64,000 nt of DNA from Asterella californica (lineage: Eukaryota > Streptophyta > Marchantiopsida > Marchantiales > Aytoniaceae), in the NCBI GenBank assembly GCA_036924285.1, contig JAYKYS010000015.1:1116001-1180000 (forward strand). Reading direction: 5' to 3'. Shown here piece by piece: positions 35,853 through 49,219 of the stretch (position 1 is the first letter of the stretch; every line of letters starts with the position of its first letter). The notes below the pieces were generated by a model, which saw only the letters and a program-made list of their open reading frames with translations, was not told the DNA's origin and ran no database searches. The translations under genes were made by a program, and so were the position numbers.

Positions 35853-37170
35853 CCCACCCCGAAGCGATCGAGAAGACGCAAGTCCTGTTCAAAAACATCC
35901 ACGTCTTTCACTACTAATCATCCTCCTCATCTACCGCCTAGGCGGACGTCCGGTTGTTTCAGTCCTTATCTCGTTGCGCTGCAATTACTCGGAAAACAAC
36001 TGCTGCTGTTTGTTCTTCACTCTACAGCGACTGCTGCTGCTCCACGACAAGATGACTGATCTCCCTGACTGAATTTTCAACGAAGAGCTTTTAAATCAGC
36101 CACTTCTGAGTGTCCGTCGCCTGTCCGTCTGTCCGCTCCCGAATCTTTACTCCTCATAACTAAGCTTCGAAACTACATCAGAATGAAAGTTGCGCACCAT
36201 TCTCCCCACAAAGATGGGTGAATCCGTGATTGCTATGATACACCATTCATATTACCGTCCCTTCAGAGTCCAGAGTAGACTGCTTCTCCTAGTGCTGCTG
36301 ATGAGTAACGCCAGATCCGTGGTGAACACAGTGAGATCCAGAACGCCCGTCCTCTGTATTCAATTCAATCCTGTCTTTGCAATTGGTCGTGCGGAGTGCA
36401 GGCAGGCTGCATTATGAGGAGCTACTGGCTCTTCCACTGGCCGACTGACGGAAGGATTTTGCGGTTGTTTGGCGGGTAACTCTTTTACTGTACACTCACA
36501 GAATCCCGATTGTTTTGAAGGTGAGAAAGGTTCTTATCTCTGGCTTTCTTGATTCAGAGGTTTTCCCACTCACCGACCTTCGGATAACTTGAGAGTCCTT
36601 TATACTTTATCGTTGCATATCCAGAGGATTCTCCTCCCCGACATGCAGCATGAGCTCCCCCAAAGTGGAGAGTACTGTCAACGGAATCATATGATTCTCC
36701 TGAGGTCCGATAAACGTGACTGGTTCTTCTGGCGAAGGAGCGGAGGGCATTTCTCTCTCCATATTCTTATGCAAAGTCCCTCAACCAACGTTACCTATTC
36801 AATTTGAATGGTTCTGACGTTCATCATATAAGTCCCGTACGTGATCCCGTGGAGTAAGAATTTCGAAATTAGGGATTGGATGTGTAGATTCTGCCACTTA
36901 TTATATACATTTTATGGTCCAAGCTCAATATCCTTCCCCACTGCCTTGTACAGTGAATTTCGTTTTCTCTTATCAGAATACGTGTAAGTGTTATAAAGTT
37001 TATTTTATTAAATTATTATAAAAAATTAAATTAATTTTTAAATATTATATGTTACTCAATCTCGGAGTAGTCAATTCGTCTGGACAGAATCCATAAGTGA
37101 AGGGCGGTCTGCTACGATCCCTGAGATATAAATCCGAAGCCCTCTTTGTTATATCACACCATTTGTCAAA
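35853..37170. other. Right edge of gene island, no resolved gene
   Basis: The stretch carries the 5' flank of the galactosyltransferase gene. Open frames of 63-82 codons lack recognisable domains. From about 36990 the sequence becomes strongly AT-rich. Confidence 0.3.
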
Positions 37171-37174
37171 GGAC

Positions 37175-37257
37175 GTTAATTAATATTCTAACCCTTCTCA
37201 TCAGAAAAGTTAAAATATTAATTAACGAACCTCATGTACACTTCAGTGTACATGAGG
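37175..37257. repeat. Two adjacent hairpins
   Basis: First: GTTAATTAATATTCTAAC (37175-37192) against GTTAAAATATTAATTAAC (37209-37226), an 18-bp stem with one mismatch and a 16-base loop. Second: CCTCATGTACACT (37230-37242) and its exact complement (37245-37257) with a 2-base loop. They are separated by only three bases. Confidence 0.85.
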
Positions 37258-37404
37258 TGAATAATATCCTCCTTCATCCTCCTTCAATACAAGGAGCTAT
37301 GCTTGCAGGACTATGAGTTTGCAATTTACCGGGATCTATATCCCATTCCTTTCCAGGCTTCACAGCTATTCTTTTCGTCACTTAACCGTCTGTCACTATT
37401 ACAA

Positions 37405-37660
37405 AATACGTTACACGACAAAGAATTTTCACGATGTTTTGTTTTTACAATCGACGGATAACTATTCTAATATAACATACAACAATTAACTTATAACTCT
37501 CCAGTTATGCATAGCAACAATACGTTACACGACAAAGAATTTTCTCTTTCCTTTTTCGTATCTACAATCGACATATAACTATTCTAATATAACAATATGA
37601 TACACGACAAAAAACTTCCCCCTTCTTTCCAGGTTTTTACATTCGACTTGTAGTTATACT
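37405..37660. repeat. Three imperfect copies of a 70-120 base unit
   Basis: Each unit contains TACACGACAAAGAATTTTC or a variant (ACACGACAAAAAACTTCCC in the third), then a T-rich stretch. ACAATCGAC and ATAACTATTCTAATATAAC (ACATTCGACTTG and TAGTTATACTAAT in the third) follow. Unit starts are near 37407, 37522 and 37590. A 123-codon frame opens right after, at 37662-38033; it has no recognisable motif and I do not call it. Confidence 0.55.
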
Positions 37661-38930
37661 AATGCATAGCAACAATTTAGTGTTCTCAAGGACTTTCCGT
37701 TTGAAGTTGCACATGCCATCCGACCGGAATAAAGGTTTTAATCATCGTGGTCCGTTGGACACTGACGAGTTCAAAGGAAAAGTCCATTGTAGTAAACTAT
37801 GGACACGCAACGGACTAATGGCAGATATTATTGGATGGGTTCGTGAGAGATATTCAACCATCAAAACCAAGAATATAAGAAAATCTCCAACTGGAATCTT
37901 CTGTGGATCACTGAAGATACATCGGGTAAAGTTTATATGCTTTCGAGTGAAGAAAATTTATGGTCATTGTTATTTATCAAACTATCGAGTTTACTTATTT
38001 CTTTTACTTGGATTAGATGATCATAATAAATAGTTTAATTGCCTAAATTCTGAGTACTGAAAGTACTTACTGATTAAGACAAGTTTCATGTAGAACATAG
38101 ACTCTATGCGTTTAAGACTGTAACGACCATGAAGAACTAGTCAATGGTTTTAATCATACGTCCGTCACGAATCAAGGAGAGATCCATAATCACTCGTGAC
38201 GTACATGACAGTTTAGTCCGATGAACATCCGTCTTCACTGCCGTTCGATCATGGACTATCTCATCTAGTCCGTGACACTAAATGAAACATCTAGTCGGAG
38301 TACCGTGGTGTCTCGTTTTGTACGAAGAGTATTGTTTCCCGTATTACATTTCATCTTTCTATGTAACTATATTGGGTTTTTAGTGTAAAAGAATTTCTCT
38401 TAAGAATGCAAGCTCTTATCCGATATGCATGCAATATGAACTTCTGTGGAACTTCTGCCACCTTGCCGTTATCGGAAAAAAAATTTGTGTAATATATAAA
38501 TATTAAGAAAATAAAATTTAGCTATAAATATTAAATATAACTGTACCTAGAGTTATTAGCTGGCATAGACATAATCCACAAGAAGAGCACAGACGTTCGG
38601 AGAAAGACTGCTAGCAAAGAAATATTAATTCAACGAGATAAAAGATTAGCATTTTTGCCTAGTGAATATGCATCCAAAGTGCAGAAACAAGAAAATGAAG
38701 CAAAAAAACAAGAGTTCAACAGGTAAAGAATAATCATGTGTGATTAGCTTACAATAGCTTTAAAATACAGATGAGTGAAAATTGCAATGTGCAGAAAAAA
38801 AACAAAAGTTCAAACAGGCAAAAAATAATCATGTGTGATTGGCTTACAACAGACTTAAAATACAGATGAGTGAAAAATGCATGTGGAGAAAGCGTAAAGC
38901 ACAGAGTCACGAGAAATAACAATTTATAGT

Positions 38931-38973
38931 TATAGTGAAGCCTTTGATTTCTATCAAAGGTCACTTCACTATA
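38931..38973. repeat. Hairpin in AT-rich spacer
   Basis: TATAGTGAAGCCTTTGAT pairs with ATCAAAGGTCACTTCACTATA, allowing one small bulge. The loop is 4 bases. Confidence 0.75.
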
Positions 38974-39034
38974 AATTTAGACCTGGACACCTTCATTACA
39001 CTTGGTACTTTCAGTTAAACTTATAAGGGAGTCA

Positions 39035-39790
39035 CGGGAACAGAAACTTTTTTTGGTATAAATAGCTATCACTTCACCGAATAGAGTATTTTCAAGCTTG
39101 CAAGTTTTAATTTATAACTTAAATCTTTCAAAAAGAAGGATTATAGTATAAATTAATTCTCTTTGCATATTCTTCTCTTCCGAACTTAGAAGAGGGTGAA
39201 TATGCATACTTTCGAGGCTTACATTAGCATTTTTGCCTAGTGAATATGTATCCAAAGTGCAGTTCTCGGTGAACGAAGGAAAAAGAAAAACGTTTAAATA
39301 GAACACAAAATAATCATGGATAATTGGTTGAAAATTACCTTCAAAAAAATTAGTGACAAATACAGTTTACGAAAGCGTAAGGTTGCGGAGAAGAATGGTG
39401 CTCGAATGGGTTTGCAAGTTATGACAAAGTTTTCTAGAATTATTTTACTAGATTTAAAATATTATATTTAAATTATTAAATTAAAATATATGTGATAAAC
39501 TTGATTACACATGATCATTTGAGTTACACAAAACCCATAAGTAATAACTTCACGTTGACAGAATTTTTTTCTGGTATAAATATAAGTGTCTCTCATGAGT
39601 AAATATTTATAATTTATAATTTATAATTTATAATTTATAATTTATAATTTATAATTTATAATTTATAATTTATAATTTATAATTTATAATTTATAACTTA
39701 ACTCTTCCAAAAAGAAAGATTAAGACATAAATTAAAATTCTTTGTGCATTTCCCTGAGGTGAATATTGCACGGGTGTCTCAAAACCAACT
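39035..39790. repeat. Two further copies of the AT-rich dispersed repeat, with 7-bp tandem array
   Basis: The copies at 39035-39230 and 39545-39790 share TTTTTGGTATAAATA-like and TTTATAACTTAA..CTTTC/TTCC..AAAAAGAA landmarks with each other. The first also shares TTTGCATATTC and TTCCGAACTTAGAAGA with 7770-7940. In the second copy the TTTATAA motif has expanded to a pure array of about 13 units at 39606-39697. Confidence 0.6.
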
Positions 39791-40000
39791 TCCACGAGAA
39801 GAAGTAACATATATGAGCACTCATTCAGTTTTACTCTTTAAAATATTAGAACGAGAACCTTTTCCTAATAAAAGGAGTTATTGGCAGCTTGACATGCCAC
39901 ACTGCAGCCAGCTGGGCCCTACTCACTGGCTTCAAGTGCTTCAAGCTTCAAAACCTGGCTTACGTATCTCACGGACAATCGATCATTAGCAGTGCTCGGG

Positions 40001-40265
40001 GTAAAAAGTTTTGAGACGCGGAAATTATCCGACGGTAATGAACGGGAACCGGTTTTTATTAATCATTTATTAGTCTTCCCGTTTTGTTAACAAGTAACTT
40101 GTCGTTTTGTAAAACTTTAATCTGTAAAACATCTGGGTAAAAAGTTTTGAGAAGCGGAAATTATCCCACGATAATGAACGGGACCGGTTTTTATTAATCA
40201 TTTATTAGTCTTCTCGTTTTTTTAACAAGTAACTTTTCATTTTGTAAAACTTTAACTTGCAAAAA
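40001..40265. repeat. Tandem duplication, 136-base unit
   Basis: GTAAAAAGTTTTGAGA at 40001 recurs at 40137, and the similarity continues through GGTTTTTATTAATCATTTAT and TTTGTAAAACTTTAA. The two copies differ by scattered substitutions. Confidence 0.85.
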
Positions 40266-40729
40266 AGGACACCATTTCAACCCGACTTTTCGAAATTCCA
40301 AGAGGTTGAGAATACAAAGAATGCCGGTTAGCCCCGAGCGTTGATAATGAGAGGAACACGAACCGTAATTCCTTCTTACATAAATTGTGTTTTGAATCAC
40401 AAGTATTACTATATTAGCAGTGTGATATCCCATTGTAATCCGTTTCGATTTAAATTTTATTTATTAACTTTGGTGAGTTAATTCACAACAAGTTTTCTTT
40501 ACTTGTCATATTCTCATTTGTTATAAAAAAATTGATGATCTAATGCTCCAAATCATCAAAATTTTAAGATTTATAAAATGAACGATAGATATATCCAAAT
40601 TGAGATATGAGGACTAAGAAACAAACCAGAAAATATAGCTGCAGTGTAGATCACAATCATACTATATGTTTACTTTTTAACGTTGTAAAGTTCTCCTATT
40701 AAGCAGACTCTGGTTATAGTGAGAGAATA

Positions 40730-40860
40730 TTATAGTGATTGACTCGCCTGAACTTAAAAGAAATAAGTACCACTAAGACTCGAACATGTGTCTTCCTCGT
40801 CATGTCCTTCGACTACCTGAGCTGATTCATGTTTGATGTCAGTTTCCAGCTTATATACTT
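40730..40860 (-). mobile_element. tRNA-like SINE, second type
   Basis: The minus strand contains CAGCTCAGGTAGTCGAAGGA and, about 35 bases later, TGTTCGAGTCTTAGTGG. These resemble the A and B boxes of a tRNA head, followed by an AT-rich body. Only one copy is in the window, so the ends are approximate. Confidence 0.45.
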
Positions 40861-41319
40861 GAACTTGTGGTTTAAGTATAGGATCTTGCGTAATGCAATA
40901 TTTGTTTTTTACACCCTAAACTTGTGTTATCTTTATTCATATTTATTTAAATTTAGCCGTGACTATTATTATGAAGTCCAATAGACAGATGTCCACTGAA
41001 GTATTCTGCAATGAGATAGTGTGATTATGCTTTGTAATCTCACACAGTGAGATTGCAGAGGTTAATCAGGTTCACTAGTGTAATCATTCAAGTTCAGGTC
41101 AAATATGACCTTAGTGTTTTTAAGACAATGAATTACTCGAATAAGAATGTGGAAACTGGATAGTGCTTTACGACGAAATTTTTCAAGGTGCTCTAATAGT
41201 AAATAGCTTCAGATTACACATTCATATTCCAGCATTTCCCAAAATTTAGATACATTTTGTGTTGGTTCGTGTACGCTCTAGGTATGGTATGCAAGAGTCA
41301 AACGAAGAACCAACCAGTC

Positions 41320-41480
41320 TTAGCTTGTTGGTAGCCCCATCCTTCCATAGTCGGGTGGCATGAAGTTGAGTCTTGCTTGTGCAAGGGAAGCGACATCTGG
41401 TTGCATAAAATTCCGCAGCTAGAGTGACCTAAATATGAGTTGGGTGACACGATTCTTGGGATGAGCTATCTACTGTAAAC
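41320..41480 (+). mobile_element. tRNA-like SINE, third type (weak)
   Basis: TTAGCTTGTTGGTAGC (A-box-like) is followed by AAGTTGAGTCTTGC (B-box-like) about 45 bases later. The body differs from the other SINE-like pieces in this window. Confidence 0.35.
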
Positions 41481-44320
41481 CTATGATCTCCACTGTGTCA
41501 ATCCATTACAACCTGCTGCAAGCATGTGGCTTCAAATTACGAGACTCATTGTGCTCGTCCATTGCAGTTTTCTCCGTGACAGAGAGAATTCTCTTTTCCA
41601 AAAAAATGAAAAGTAAGAAGAAGAGAAAATCCATGTAACAAGAAAAAGAGAAAATAAATAATCTGACTTCCATACTTTTTTCAAATGACATGAAATATTT
41701 TATTTTACGGGTATTTGACACTTGTATTCGACATATATAGACTACACACTTAGAGATAACTCATCATAATATTCTGATCCCTAATTACCTTCAACTAATC
41801 AAGATTAACCTGCAATAGTAACAATCTCGTCGAAACGCAAGATATATACAACTTGACTCGCTAGTAGTTCACATCGTAATGAGTTTTAGGGCATTCCCTC
41901 AATGGACAAGTAGAGAAAATAATATAGTTCAAGCTAGTGATCACATATATAAATCATTCGTATTTTCTGCATCCTCTGATTTTTGTGTTAACTTGTATAT
42001 CATCTTTGATAAAGACCTATATACTGATTATGGAGTTTCTCATTCTGATTCCCTGTTAGATTTCTCAATCTCATGAAGATCCTTTCAACAATATATCTTA
42101 TTCATAAATATGCATATGCAGGTTTGGCAACATACAGATTAAAGAAACTCAGATATTAAATGAGCAGAATATTATAGAATATCATTCTTTAATTTTTTCA
42201 TCTTAATTAAGCTCTTTCCACCTCTTCGAAATAGAACTTCACCTCGCGAGCGTATATAATTAGAACTAGTGGTGTCCTTTGGTCCTTCACAAATTCGCTT
42301 AGGAATAAGTCTTAGAGCCGTAAGAGTTATGTATAGGATTGGAGCGCACACATTGATCAAAGACATACTATTTGTATGAAATATTGAGCAGCAATCATAA
42401 AAATTAAGAACCTCTTTCTTTTTCTTTTCTCAATGCCATAGATAATATGTCATCAACAGTGTATTTTTGGATATCGCTGGTCTATCAAATATCATGAGTG
42501 CCATTGATGAGTCACGTAACAATCTAGCAAAAGAACAAATACGAATAAACAGAGATATAAGAGCATGATCATGATAGTGTTGTTTATAGGATATTTGTGA
42601 TTATTAGTGTAATCTTATAGAAGTTTGTTGTGCACTTTTTGGAGGAGAACACAACTGTATAATCTTTCTGTTTAGTAGCATATAGAGGAAACGGATATCA
42701 AGGCTTGTCTTGCATTCTCTGATCATTCTCTTAGATATGTTGGCTGAATAGTCCATTAATTTTCATCGGATGATAAAGCGTATCCACAGGACTCTTGTAA
42801 TTCTATTTAATTTTATTCAGTTTTATCTCCTAGAAGAAAGCATGTAACATTAGTTGAGACATTGCATACGAAGATCAAAGATCAATAATGTTTTCTCTTG
42901 TCAAGAATTAGGAGAGAATCATGAACAACATGATCACGGGGTTGAAATATGTGGTGTACGCAGTTCGTGTTCTACACTCCATAATGATTGTCAAATGAAT
43001 GTACAACTTAGAACGTAATTTGATGCAAAAGTTTATTATTTCTCTTTCTTGCACAATGACAGTTCTTCTGTCATGAAGTCGATAACTAAGACTCTCTGAA
43101 CTGGAGATGGGTTAATAAAGAGAAATTTTGTAACCACAACGGAAGGTTAACGGATAGAGGAGTTTTGAGTACAACAAAGTCGATTCTGGCGTTTGTCTAA
43201 GTCCTTACGAGGAAACATTCACCTCATCTCATGAATGTAGATTTAAGCTATAAACCTTCAACATCCCCTCTAGTTTGACTAACATTCGAAACATATGGAG
43301 GTGGCTAGATGTTATGGAGACATGTTTATTCTAGTTAGCATATGTTTTTCATCATACAATGAAAATAATGAACTTTACCGAAATAATGGTCGATTAGTTT
43401 CTACACATGGATGTCTATAGAGGTTTATTTGGATATTAGAGTAGATGCACTCACTGATGTGGTCTAGATACTCCTCCTCTTCTAGCACATTTGCTAGTGC
43501 TTGTTAAGCAAAAGTGAAATTGTTGTTTGATTGAGCAGAGATAGAGATGAGCTCGGATTTATCCTGCTCATTATTACTGAATTAATAGATGTCTTTGTGA
43601 GGGTTGTTGTGTGGTCCTCTGTGCTTCGTCCAAACTTCAAATCTTTTATCATTGAGAAGAAGTGTTAGTTCATCCCACTGAATATTTTGGAAATTTAGTT
43701 TGAGCATCACAAGATCATTTTTTATTATTTTTTGGGATACGCTAATACTTTATTGCAAATAAAAAATTTAGATTTTTATTTATGCAACTTGGAGGATTTT
43801 GTCTTGGTGGATGAGACTTCTAGTTAAAAGGCTTCTTCGTCTTGCATCCCCTACTTCACTATCTCCCATCTTCTCCTTGCTTTGTTATAACTTCTAGTGG
43901 TCATAGCCACTTTTGTGAGTGATTTGCTTCATATTTTTTCTCATCTTATAACGTTATTACGGTAGCTTCTTCTTAAATAAAAGTTATAATCTTATGTGTC
44001 TTTTGATTTCTTTGAGTCATTTCTATTGGTGCATCTTTCATAGTTTTTTTGTTGTTCTCATTGTGACAATATGTCATGTAAAGTTTCATGGTATTATTGT
44101 ATCTCGATTTCTTCTCCGTTTAGCTCTAAACCGAAGGTTAGTTGTAGAAACTCCTCCGTCATTCTGTCCTCCATGGGCAGAATGACTTATAGTATGATAA
44201 GACATCATGATAGTTTGACATGTTGGATAGTCTAGTGATTGTGGTAGATTCGGTATGATCTTATGAAGATGCGGTTGGATGTTAAGATATATCTTAACAT
44301 CCTCTAACCTCTTTGATCCG
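41481..44320. other. AT-rich intergenic DNA, nothing recognised
   Basis: Only short open frames are present. No repeats shared with the rest of the window were noticed, and no RNA gene. Confidence 0.3.
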
Positions 44321-44321
44321 C

Positions 44322-45556
44322 TTTGTGTCTCGCATCCCTCCTCAAGTGTCCAACCTTCAGTCGCTATCTCAAGTTCTCGCTCACCGAAGCGTCGGCTCTA
44401 ATATCATTTGTGCGCACCTACCGTCTTCTTGCACCAACGGAAGCTCTTGCTCAGTAGGTCACGAAACTCACAATGCTAACCTGCAAACCACAATCACAAG
44501 TTAACATCCATGAACCACTTACCTTAACTCTATTTGGTCAGGACCGGAGTCAGACCGTCTTCCTAATCATCGAGCTCAGCGTTCCTTAAGTCTCGACGTA
44601 GACCCGCCTCATGGTCGATATCAAAACATGAGCAAGTCACAAGATGACTTGGGACGGACTTTTCATAAAGTCCAAGGTCCTAAGCAGTGTCTCCAGCACA
44701 TCTAGCAGCCCAACCGTCCGTGATGTCCATCTGGGTCTAGGTTCTCGAACAGTGGTCTAACCCGCCGTCTCTTTCTCTAGTCTTGCTCTAGCCCTTAGAT
44801 CGTTCCTAAGTCCAGACGTCCAAGTCTGGACCATAACGTGTCTTAGGAGGTGATGGCTTAACCATCACCTCATGCCCCCAGAGTCATCTCATGCCCCCAG
44901 AGTCCGTCCGTCAAACTCTGGGGTCGGGTGACTCGTCTTGGTCCACCAAAGTATCGAGTCCCCCTCATATATACTTCTGGGGATCGGCGGCCCCGTCCTC
45001 CTCTTTGGTCCTCAAAAATTATACCACAACCTGATCACGAGATCGGTCATAATTCTCAACTTAGAGATCAGTTCGAGGAGTATGCATATCACTGGAAAGC
45101 GCTCGCATAGACCTTTTCAATGATACCTTACTCACCTCGAGATCTTACGTGGAGCTACATCTACAACTTAAAACGTCGCTAGAGCTCCAACACTTAGTTA
45201 CTTTCTGAAAACGTGTGGTCCAGACCCAGACTCGAACCCTGTGGTTCGGACTAGCATCCGAACCACAATCCGTATGCGTCGGACCCCCGTCTCAATCTCA
45301 CGTCTCGGACGTATATTTTGGTCCATTTTCATACTTGCCTCCTTAGGCCAGCGTTCGTCTGGGTCGTCTTGGAGTAGGCCCTTATATCGTAACCCAACGT
45401 TTCAACTTTGGTTCAGAAAACCACTTAGGGTTCATCTGATCTTGACTTCCTGACCAAGTTGTTTAGTCCTAATCGCAACGTTCACAACCTAACGCAAGTC
45501 TACTAAGGTTCTGTTGTTCGCGTCTGCGTCTGAGCTTGAGACTGAGGGTCGCGATA
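44322..45556 (-). mobile_element. LTR and PBS fragment of the B/C gypsy family
   Basis: The LTR is at 44409-45556, from TGTGCGCACC to a terminal GGGTCGCGATA. About 90 bases of the internal leader remain on its left, including GGCTCTAATATCA (iMet PBS complement). Because leader sequence is kept, this is a truncated element and not a solo LTR. It belongs to the same family as 6327-7411 and 9769-10864. Confidence 0.8.
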
Positions 45557-48500
45557 GTACAACACGATAACGTATTTACAACTTGCATAATAATGACACC
45601 AATAATCATATTCATAACATATTCAACATATCACATGTTATATTCAAACTAGATCAAGAACTTGAGCGAGACATCTATGAAGTTCATGGATGTTTTTCTC
45701 CCTTCCAATCAACATGTGTCGATAACTTGAGGTGTCACTAGTTAATTTTACTTAACATAAGTGCAAGTAAAATAGGGTATTTTTATTCAAAAAGAAAAAA
45801 TTCAAAGCTATTTTTTGTAAAATTAAGATATTTTATATTTCTTTTGAAATTTTAAAGTAAAAGAAGGTTTTGAAAAATCCAAAGATGATATTTTTACTTA
45901 AAACACCTCTTCTTATACTTCAACGGATAAATTAAAATAAGGTATTTGATTTATGACTTGACTCACAAATGGTATGGACAAATAGGTCTAAGTACATCTG
46001 AGATCGACAAGCAGAACGAGATGTGGAGTCCAATGTGTTGTTTGATAAGCAAAAAATATGTAATATTGAAACTTACATGTTCATTCATATTTGTAAAGAT
46101 GTAAAATATCCAACTGAATTTATAATTTATAAGTCTAAATATAGATCATATATGGTTAAATTGTAGATGACTGAGAATCTTCATGCTTTTGTCAGATTGG
46201 ACATCCATAGAAAGAAATTTGTGAAAAATAAACTATGACATCAATGAACTTTATGAATGTCTCGTCACTATTTTAACGAGCATGTATTTGTGATTCATAT
46301 AATAATGATACCAATGATCATATTCGCATCATAAACAACATATCTCGTGTTATATTCGAACTAGATCAGAACTTGATCGAGAAACCATGAAGAAGTTCAT
46401 GGATGTCTCCGCTCTATTTCAATCAACATGTGTTGACAAGTGAAACAATATGTAGAATCTAGAGATTAAATTTGATTTAGAGAGTAAATTGATCATATTA
46501 ACCTTTGAATTCTTTCTAGTTTATAATATAAGCATCTAGATGTGATCCCAAATGCTATTTTTGTGTGGAGGTATCAATAAACTATACATACATTAAAATT
46601 GGACAATTGAATATCTTTTTTTCATCATCTTTGTTATTTGTATTGTCGTGTTGTGCATGATTTTACCATGTAAAAGTTTGATATAAATTCTATTTTTGTA
46701 CATATACGTCGACCATGCGATGTTATGCTAAATAGGTGATCATGATGATGTTTTTGACGTATTTGATATACATGTGTGTTTCATGCAAAAGATAACGAGA
46801 CACATGTTATGATGCTTCAATATGTTCACTTTTACATACTTCTAGAAGATCTATTGTATCTTAGTGTACTACGTGAATAGCCAACGTTGGTGTTTCTGAT
46901 AATTGGTAGTTTAGCTAAGTTGCATCAAGTAGGTCGATTTCTTTCTCAAGGCTTTCATTTATGCATGCACATGTTTTGTGGTTGTAAATGACTTAGATGA
47001 GCTCTAAATATTTATTATGGCCAAAGATGGCTATGTAGGTCAGTAGAAGACATAAACATAAATCTTTAGTTTCTCATTGGTAGATTATTTTGGTAAAAAA
47101 TCCAAAGATACCCCTAGGTTTCAAATCCACCCCACAATCACTACAGAGGTGATCTCGACGAGTTTATGATAACATTGGGAAGCTCTTCTCTCTGGCTTGC
47201 GTACTAAATCTGAAATATGTCAATTTGATGTCAGGAGGACGGAGATATGTCTGATTGAAGTTAATAGTAGTAAATTTCTGAGTGTGTGTATTCAAACAGC
47301 CATAGAACTCACTGTAGATTTGATCTGAATGAGATTGAAGTAGGGTTGGAAAGCTCTCGAAGCGTTGATAACTATGGACTCAATGATCGTCTGATTTGAG
47401 TTCAAACTGAGCAAGATACGATCGATTGAAATTTGAGTAGTCAATTTCTACGTATACATATTCTAACAGTCATAGAACACGTTGTGTGAGTGATATGAAA
47501 GAGATAGAAAATGAGGTTAGAAAGCACTCAAAGAGTGGATTAAAAGTGGACTCAATGATCAATGAGTCGATTTCAGAGTGTTTATTTTCAAAATAGTCAT
47601 AGATATCACTATAGATTTTATCTGAAGGAGACCAAGGTAAGATTGGAAAGATCGGGTTGGGTTGGTGAAAAGTCCGAGTTTTCAGTCAATTTGGACCAAA
47701 GTTGAGATAGAGCTAATTGACGTTCTGATGTACAAAATGTGAGAAAACGATGACACATTTGAGAACTCTGGAGCATTTCTTTGTGTTTGTAGATGAATCT
47801 CTTCCCAATCTCTTGTGAGTGTGCTCAGTCGCTGAGTTGAAGTGAGTTTTCTGCTGTGAGTCGAAGTGTCATGCTGATCTGAACCTCATAGATAAAGTTA
47901 TTGCTGGTTGAAGCCTCTACAACATTGAAACTTACACATTTCATGATTGTTTAGCACTTAGCTTGTAGCTTGCGATATGTTTGTCTCATAGAGTTCAGAC
48001 TTTGCAGAAGTGAACCATCTGAATGTAATCTATCATCTCACAAAGTTTTAGAGAGAATGCATTGCCATGACTATCTCTATCGAGTCTCAAAGTTCCCTAG
48101 AAACACTCTTACGTCCATCCCTATATACTCATAGTCACAACAGTCTCACAATCAATCACAACCATAAGGTTCCGTCTTTTTCCAAGAGCCGCTCTCATCT
48201 TACGATAACTTGTTAGACAAAGTCGTTTTTGAATTTTATGGATGACCACAAATAATTAAAACAATTTATTTTCACTATGATGTTGTTGCAAATCAAGCTT
48301 AGTCTAAATTTCATCGAATGTTCAAAGAAAAAATTCAATATAGAGATAATGCGCGTGATTGGAATATTTGAAGATAGAAATAAATTTTGTAGGCTAAATT
48401 TGTTGACCAACTCTTTGGAATTTTTTGTACGAAATGCTTGAATTGACTATTAGAGTGAGTTTTGTGCAATTTGTGCAACAATTGGGGTTGGACATCCATG

Positions 48501-49219
48501 AACTTCATGGATTTCCTCTCATCTTTTGAGCAAGATATCTATTGAAGTCCTCCCTCCAAATGCTCCAAATTGACCAAAACTCAGTTTGGTAGTCAATTCA
48601 AGCATTCTGCACAAGACAACCTTAAAAAGATTGATCCACAAACTTGAACCCAACAAATCGTTTTGATCTCAAAAATTACAATGAAAGATTACAATCACAT
48701 ACAATTGGATCTTTATTGAACTTTTCTTCGTGTGTTTATGAAACACAGATTGAAGTCAGCTTAGAATAACACCGTAGTGAGGGAAGTCATCCATATTCTA
48801 CTCTAGATGTAAGTTCATTATTTCTTAAACTTCATTCAGATTATTCTTTTAGCACATATGCTCGAGTTTTGATGATTACATGACAGATCATCTTCATTGA
48901 GCCAAAATTTCCTTAGTACCATACACAATTTTTAGTTTTTAATATAACAAGAATATACTATTACTTATCTCTAAAAATATATGCATGAATAATTAAAATA
49001 GTGATGGTTATTTTTAACATCTACTTAGATCAAGATTTATTCACGTAGGTTGTCCATGAAATTCATGGGTGACCCGTGTTTTTTACCAATTAAACTCTTA
49101 ATGTTTGGTATGCAAAAATCACAAGAGTGATTAATTTCTATCGAGTTGTAGTTTATTCTCGGAGCGTGATCATCTATGCATTTCATGGATTATCAAGGTT
49201 TATTTGCACCAACCTCCGG
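45557..49219. repeat. AT-rich region with recurring short palindrome and degenerate repeats
   Basis: A palindrome close to CATCCATGAAsTTCATGGATG recurs near 45671, 46385, 48492, 49051 and 49170, and beyond element E near 55736, 55853 and 55904. Between 47150 and 47690, three degenerate units each begin with a CATAGA..TCACT-like segment (47301, 47471, 47598). No gene is visible. Confidence 0.55.

Noticed and set aside
37662..38033. 123-codon plus-strand ORF after the triple repeat
   Set aside because: No motif, AT-rich surroundings and no splice or promoter support.
39606..39697. Regular repeats suggesting a CRISPR-like array
   Set aside because: It is a pure 7-base tandem array without spacers, in a eukaryotic genome.
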